A DNA stretch of 64,000 bases, taken from CAZJBS01 sp964544475. Its GTDB lineage: Bacteria; CLD3; SB21. Numbering within the stretch: the first letter of the stretch is position 1; the number at the start of each line of letters is the position of its first letter. The notes beneath the pieces are model-generated. The model had not been told where the DNA came from. It searched no databases and was given only the letters and a program-made list of their open reading frames with translations. Positions 60,476-64,000 of the stretch are shown here, piece after piece. The DNA lies in NCBI GenBank assembly GCA_964544475.1, contig CAZJBS010000006.1:112722-176721 (forward strand). Direction: 5' to 3'. Both the position numbers and the translations under genes were made by a program.

Positions 60476-60883
60476 TTGCCTTCACGGGCCACCAAAGGGC
60501 GAATCCTCGTAGTAGATGACGACGATCTGGTGACATCGACGATCGAATTGATGTTGCGGACGGCAGGATACGATGTGACCGCTTGCCTCAACGCCATGGA
60601 TGCCCTTGAGAAAGTGCGTTTTTGTGAATTTGATTTGATCATCACTGACTTGCGAATGCCCGTGATGACCGGGTTGGATTTGATTCAACTCGTGCGGGCT
60701 GGTGGGTTCACGGTGCCCATATTTATCCTGACCGGTTTTGTCGACCAACTCGCTGGAAATGAGAAGAGCCAATTGGATGGGCTGTCGGTGCAGGAAATTC
60801 TATTGAAACCAACGCCAATGAAAGAATTGCTTTCACGCATAGCCATGCATGTTCCGCCGGTCCTTTCGGCCCGGCCCACTTAG
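60476..60883 (+). CDS. Single-domain response regulator (CheY-like receiver)
   Basis: A protein of about 135 aa containing only a receiver domain: acidic pocket 'ILVVDDDDLVTS', phosphorylation Asp in 'DLIITDLRMPVMTGLD', 'PIFILTGF' (Thr) and Lys in 'EILLKPTPMKELL'. There is no output domain, so it probably acts through protein interaction or in a phosphorelay. The start is uncertain: TTG at 60476 is the best available codon but has no Shine-Dalgarno, and the frame is open another ~40 codons upstream to a TAA near 60355 without ATG or GTG. No kinase gene next to it. A good terminator follows. Confidence 0.85.
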   Translation: MPSRATKGRILVVDDDDLVTSTIELMLRTAGYDVTACLNAMDALEKVRFCEFDLIITDLRMPVMTGLDLIQLVRAGGFTVPIFILTGFVDQLAGNEKSQLDGLSVQEILLKPTPMKELLSRIAMHVPPVLSARPT

Positions 60884-60912
60884 CCCCCATATCCCCTCTT
60901 ATAGTGAGAACC

Positions 60913-60948
60913 AATAGAGCGCGAGTTTCACTTGCGCTCTATTTTTTT
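60913..60948 (+). terminator. Rho-independent terminator after the response regulator
   Basis: AATAGAGCGCGAG / CTTGCGCTCTATT, a 13-bp stem (one G-U) with a 5-nt loop, followed by seven T. Confidence 0.9.
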
Positions 60949-60972
60949 CCCCTTCCGCAAGGATCATTTCTC

Positions 60973-61001
60973 TTGCGAAAGGTGATCCCGAATACTATCT
61001 T
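60973..61001 (+). promoter_or_regulatory. Candidate sigma-70-like promoter for the OPT transporter
   Basis: TTGCGA (60973-60978), 17-nt spacer, TATCTT (60996-61001), leaving a leader of about 90 nt. Confidence 0.5.
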
Positions 61002-61097
61002 TTTTGCGGAAACCCCGATTGATCCAAACGTAAAGCGCCCTTCTTAGCCAATCCATTCGACCTTCAGATACTCACGTCTCACTCAGGAGATTCGATC

Positions 61098-63080
61098 ATG
61101 AGCGAACACCACAGTCAAGCGGTCAAAGGTCTGCCTTCCAATGCTTATTCCGAACTCAAACCGGGCGAAGAATATGTCCCCATCATGCTGGCCTCCCATT
61201 CGTATCCGGAAGTCAACTTCCGTTCGGTGTTCTGGGGTTTGCTGATGGCCATGATTTTTTCAGCCGCCGCCGCCTATCTCGGATTGAAAATCGGGCAGGT
61301 TTTTGAAGCGGCGATCCCGATTGCGATCATTGCCGTTGGTCTTTCGGCCATGTCCAAACGCAAGAACGCGCTGGGTGAAAATGTCATTATTCAGTCCATC
61401 GGCGCCAATTCCGGCGCGGTCGTGGCCGGCGCCATTTTTACGATCCCGGCATTGTACATCCTGAATCTCAATGCGGAATTCTTCCAGGTGTTTTTCGCAT
61501 CTCTTTTCGGCGGCTTTCTGGGCATCTTGTTTCTGATTCCCTTCCGCAAATATTTTGTCGCCGACATGCACGGCAAATTTCCTTTCCCCGAGGCCACGGC
61601 CACGACGGAAGTGTTGGTGGCCGGAGAAAAAGGCGGCAATCAGGCGCTCGTGCTCGTCATCAGCGGCATCATCGGCGGCGTTTACGACTTCATCATCGCC
61701 ACCTTCGGATGGTGGTCGGAAGTGTTCACGTCCAGGGTCCTACCGTACGGCGACATGCTTGCCGATAAAATGAAAGTTGTTTTCCGTATCAATATCGGAG
61801 CCGCCGTGACGGGCCTGGGTTACATCGTCGGACTCAAGTATTCCGCCATTATTTGCGCGGGTTCATTTGTGTCGTGGTATTTGTTGATTCCCGTCGTGGC
61901 ATACATCGGCGATGCCCTCGCCGTTCCCATTGGCGCCAATGCGACCAAACTGATCCACGACATGACCGCCGAAGAAATATTTCGCGCGTACGTCCGGCAC
62001 ATCGGGATCGGCGGCATCGCCATGGCCGGCATCATCGGCATCATCCGTTCCTCCCGCATCATCAAGTCCGCTTTTTCGCTGGCGTTCAAAGAGATCATGG
62101 GCGCCAAAGGGGCCGCGGACGGCCGTTTGCGGACGCAGAAGGACCTGGCGATGAGCATCATCGCGATCGGCATTGTTTTGTCGGCCGTTTGTATTTTCGT
62201 ATTTTTCTATCTGGGCGTGGTCCCCAATCTGCTGCAGGCCCTTGTCGGCTTGCTGATAGTGCTCATCATTTCCTTCTTGTTCACGACCGTGGCCGCCAAC
62301 GCCATTGCGATTGTCGGCACCAATCCCGTGTCCGGCATGACCTTGATGACGCTGATCATCTCTTCGATCATTCTGGTGTCGGTCGGCCTGACCGGTGAAG
62401 TCGGCATGGTTTCGGCGTTGATCATAGGCGGCGTCGTGTGCACCGCCCTCTCGTGCGCGGGAGCGTTCATCACCGATTTGAAAATCGGATATTGGCTGGG
62501 TTCGTCCCCTTACAAACAGGAGACCTGGAAATTCGCGGGCGTGCTCGTGTCCGCGGCCACGGTGGGATGGGTCATGCTTATTCTCAATGAGACGTATGGT
62601 TTCAGCGGGCCGGATGCGTTGGTGGCCCCCCAGGCCAATGCCATGGCGGCGGTTATTCAGCCGCTGATGACGGGTCAGCCTGCGCCGTGGATGTTGTACA
62701 TGGCCGGCGCCTTCATGGCGCTGGTGCTCACCATGATTGGCGTCCCTGCTCTGGCCTTTGCGCTGGGTATGTACATTCCACTGGAACTCAACACGCCGCT
62801 TCTCATCGGCGGTTTGATCTCCCATTTCGTTTCGACCCGCAGTTCCGACGAAAAACTGAATACGGCGCGGCGGGAACGCGGCACGCTCATCGCCTCAGGA
62901 TTCATAGCGGGCGGCGCGTTGATGGGCGTCATCAGCGCCATCCTGCGGTATGCCGGATTCAACTGGGTGAACCCGGAATGGGCCGAAACTCACGCGGCAG
63001 AGTTGCTCGGCCTGCTGATGTTCATCGTCATCTGTATCTACATGTATTGGGATTCCATGCGGGCGAAAGCGGAAGAATAG
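61098..63080 (+). CDS. OPT-family oligopeptide transporter
   Basis: A 660-aa polytopic inner-membrane protein with about 14-16 hydrophobic helices. It matches the bacterial OPT/YSL-type family: 'EVNFRSVFWGLLMAMIFSAA', 'YLGLKIGQVFEAAIPIAIIA', 'ENVIIQSIGANSGAVVAGAI', 'FPFPEATATTEVLVAGEKGG', 'GTNPVSGMTLMTLIISSII' and 'PLELNTPLLIGGLISHFV'. Members take up short peptides or metal-chelates with protons. The start ATG follows CAGGAGA at normal distance. Standalone unit with its own promoter candidate and terminator. The substrate cannot be read from sequence; peptide uptake would fit the two aminopeptidases encoded nearby. Confidence 0.95.
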   Translation: MSEHHSQAVKGLPSNAYSELKPGEEYVPIMLASHSYPEVNFRSVFWGLLMAMIFSAAAAYLGLKIGQVFEAAIPIAIIAVGLSAMSKRKNALGENVIIQSIGANSGAVVAGAIFTIPALYILNLNAEFFQVFFASLFGGFLGILFLIPFRKYFVADMHGKFPFPEATATTEVLVAGEKGGNQALVLVISGIIGGVYDFIIATFGWWSEVFTSRVLPYGDMLADKMKVVFRINIGAAVTGLGYIVGLKYSAIICAGSFVSWYLLIPVVAYIGDALAVPIGANATKLIHDMTAEEIFRAYVRHIGIGGIAMAGIIGIIRSSRIIKSAFSLAFKEIMGAKGAADGRLRTQKDLAMSIIAIGIVLSAVCIFVFFYLGVVPNLLQALVGLLIVLIISFLFTTVAANAIAIVGTNPVSGMTLMTLIISSIILVSVGLTGEVGMVSALIIGGVVCTALSCAGAFITDLKIGYWLGSSPYKQETWKFAGVLVSAATVGWVMLILNETYGFSGPDALVAPQANAMAAVIQPLMTGQPAPWMLYMAGAFMALVLTMIGVPALAFALGMYIPLELNTPLLIGGLISHFVSTRSSDEKLNTARRERGTLIASGFIAGGALMGVISAILRYAGFNWVNPEWAETHAAELLGLLMFIVICIYMYWDSMRAKAEE

Positions 63081-63175
63081 AACGAGCGATAACGATCGCC
63101 GGCTACGGCGATTTTCCACCCAATGAGGGAAGAAGAAATCATGGAGGTGTGATCTTAATCGGATGAATTCGGTTT

Positions 63176-63218
63176 AAAAAAGCCGGTTCCGCCAACAAGG
63201 CGTGACCGGTTTTTTTGT
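63176..63218 (+). terminator. Terminator-like hairpin after the OPT gene
   Basis: CCGGT..CGCC / GGCG..ACCGG stem with a 2-nt internal mismatch and 5-nt loop, flanked by an A-run upstream and seven T downstream, so it could work in both directions. Confidence 0.75.
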
Positions 63219-63227
63219 GACGGCGGT

Positions 63228-63310
63228 TACGAATTACGAATTATGAATTACGAATTATGAGACCAAATAATTCGGCATTCGTAATCCATAATTCGTAATT
63301 TCTGAAAGCC
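63228..63310. repeat. Inverted-repeat element, copy 1 (~83 bp)
   Basis: ATTACGAATTAYGAATTACG-type left arm and its inverted complement (ATTCGTAATCCATAATTCG), ending TTTCTGAAAGCC, form an imperfect long hairpin. The near-identical copy 2 lies 0.3 kb further. Both fall in non-coding DNA. Confidence 0.8.
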
Positions 63311-63415
63311 GATACTCAAAATAAGCCAGAAAAAGGCCGGTCTTCAAGACCCCGTTCAATCCTGACAAAAGTCATAGGATTCCGAAGCAACGCGCCGTAC
63401 ATTCCTGCGAGGACT

Positions 63416-63465
63416 CGAATCAGCCCGAATCAGCCCGAATCAGCCCGAATCAGCGCGAATCAGGA
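63416..63465. repeat. Tandem repeat, 5 x 10 bp (CGAATCAGCC)
   Basis: Five head-to-tail units starting CGAATCAG; the first three are identical, the fourth and fifth differ in the last one or two bases. The repeat has no spacers and lies between the two inverted-repeat copies. Confidence 0.85.
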
Positions 63466-63552
63466 AGTGAGGTCTTCATGAGGTATTTGGGTGAATTCTC
63501 AGGGATCATTCCACGACATTTGTCAGAACGGGACAAACGTCATGATCCGGAC

Positions 63553-63636
63553 ATTACGAATTACGAATGATGAATTACGAATTGAAAGCCAAATAATTCG
63601 GCATTCGTAATTCATAATTCGTAATTTCTGAAGGCT
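63553..63636. repeat. Inverted-repeat element, copy 2 (~84 bp)
   Basis: Same architecture as the copy at 63228-63310, ending TTTCTGAAGGCT; differences are a few substitutions and small indels in the loop. It lies 35 nt before the exported-protein gene. Confidence 0.8.
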
Positions 63637-63670
63637 AACGTAGAACCAATCAGAAAAGACAGGGTACGCC

Positions 63671-64000
63671 ATGAAAATCCTTCTCGCCCTCCTCGCTCTA
63701 CTAACTCTCCACTCCCAACTCCCGACTCTAAACGCCCAATGGAGCCAGGATCCGAACGTCAATCTGCAGGTTTCAACCTGGGGCCAGTATCCGGTCGCGT
63801 GCACGGACGGTGACGGCGGGGTGTACATACGCTGGGAAGCCAACAGCTACACCACTTCCCAGTACATCCAGCGGGTGAATAAGTACGGCTACAAATGGCC
63901 TCAACTCGTGGAAGTCTATGGCACACAGAATGGAACTGGATTCCAGGGCAAGATATGCCCGGACGACTCCAATGGCGTGATCGTGCTATTCATGGAGTGG
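63671..64000 (+). CDS. Exported protein, 3'-truncated by window edge
   Basis: An ATG-initiated frame open for 110 codons to the end of the window, so no stop is seen. It begins with a clear signal peptide ('MKILLALLALLTL', cleavage near 'LNAQ'). The mature part ('WSQDPNVNLQVSTWGQYPVA', 'DGDGGVYIRWE', 'YIQRVNKYGYKWPQ', 'DDSNGVIVLFMEW') resembles the beta-propeller-like blades of large FCB secreted proteins that often end in a sorting domain. The stretch coding for the signal peptide's second half is a C-rich low-complexity repeat. Shine-Dalgarno weak (AGGG at 63661-63664). Function unknown. Confidence 0.8.
   Translation, partial: MKILLALLALLTLHSQLPTLNAQWSQDPNVNLQVSTWGQYPVACTDGDGGVYIRWEANSYTTSQYIQRVNKYGYKWPQLVEVYGTQNGTGFQGKICPDDSNGVIVLFMEW

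Noticed and set aside
60300..60512. 70-codon frame beginning MDTKMSATISC
   Set aside because: It overlaps the receiver gene in another frame, has no family motif and lacks a ribosome site. The signal-like 'MNKLTLASLLLSYPTFA' within it is suggestive but runs into out-of-frame receiver sequence.
61863..62825. 320-codon leftward open frame
   Set aside because: Antisense to the OPT transporter; its translation is a low-complexity string of His, Asp, Gly and Arg, as expected from the mirror of a hydrophobic gene.
63416..63465. Possible CRISPR array
   Set aside because: The units are 10 bp with no spacers, and no cas genes are in the window.
63523..63843. 106-codon leftward frame containing 'NSSFVIRN'
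   Set aside because: This translation comes from the AATTACGAATT inverted repeat and the mirror of the exported-protein gene; it is a common artefact of such repeats.

Overview
The window is a gene-dense bacterial chromosome segment of moderate GC. No plasmid, phage, transposase, rRNA, tRNA or CRISPR array was found. Several features point to the FCB superphylum (Bacteroidota, Ignavibacteriota, Calditrichota, KSB1, Zixibacteria and relatives): two large exported proteins end in 'NYPNPFN / FPNPFNPTTTIKY' FlgD/T9SS-like sorting domains; there is a hybrid two-component sensor with propeller, Y_Y_Y, kinase, receiver and AraC parts in one chain; and there are several lipoproteins. No phylum-level assignment is made. 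Unlike classical Bacteroidetes (TAnnTTTG -10), eleven candidate promoters here fit TTGnnn-N17-TAnnTT, close to ordinary sigma-70.

Left third (1-18 kb): a 5'-truncated glnE overlaps a UmuD-sized S24 peptidase without a DNA-binding domain, followed by nadE. A redox-type ECF sigma factor with a zinc anti-sigma factor runs the other way. Then comes ileS - DksA-like - lspA - trxA. The sigma gene and trxA both carry GGAAT-N16-CGTT upstream, which suggests a small thiol-stress regulon. A leftward run follows, read from 17.97 kb down to 10.5 kb: SRP RNA, dnaX, recR, a geranylgeranyl-reductase-type flavoprotein, an unknown protein, punA, alr and a NifS-type cysteine desulfurase. punA and alr lie in the same frame separated by a single TAG.

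Middle (18-41 kb): a second leftward run, read from 29.1 to 18.07 kb, holds a membrane protein with repeated putative winged-helix modules, an unknown basic protein, miaB, mfd, a parvulin lipoprotein and an exported TPR-CHAT protease-like protein. To the right are an unknown membrane protein, an SRAP (HMCES/YedK) protein, a DUF4349-type lipoprotein, a secreted M1 peptidase, a 47-codon small ORF coupled by ATGA to the hybrid sensor, and a 990-aa HAF/Fn3/nidogen-like exported protein.

Right third (41-64 kb): a rightward operon acyl-CoA dehydrogenase - pgpH - ybeY - nadC - rpiB meets a leftward operon ETF-QO - unknown - DoxX - small ORF - ybjQ - ribE - ribBX end to end. After these come an alaA-like aminotransferase with a LOG-family gene, miaA, purF, a PD40 propeller lipoprotein, an LTA4H-like M1 peptidase, a single-domain response regulator and an OPT transporter. 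The last ~0.9 kb is repeat-rich (two copies of a ~84-bp inverted-repeat element and a 5 x 10-bp tandem repeat) and leads into an exported protein cut by the window edge.

The genes are mainly housekeeping (tRNA modification and charging, DNA repair, NAD, riboflavin and purine synthesis) mixed with envelope and secretion functions. Most convergent pairs are separated by 0-9 nt or overlap, so terminators are scarce.
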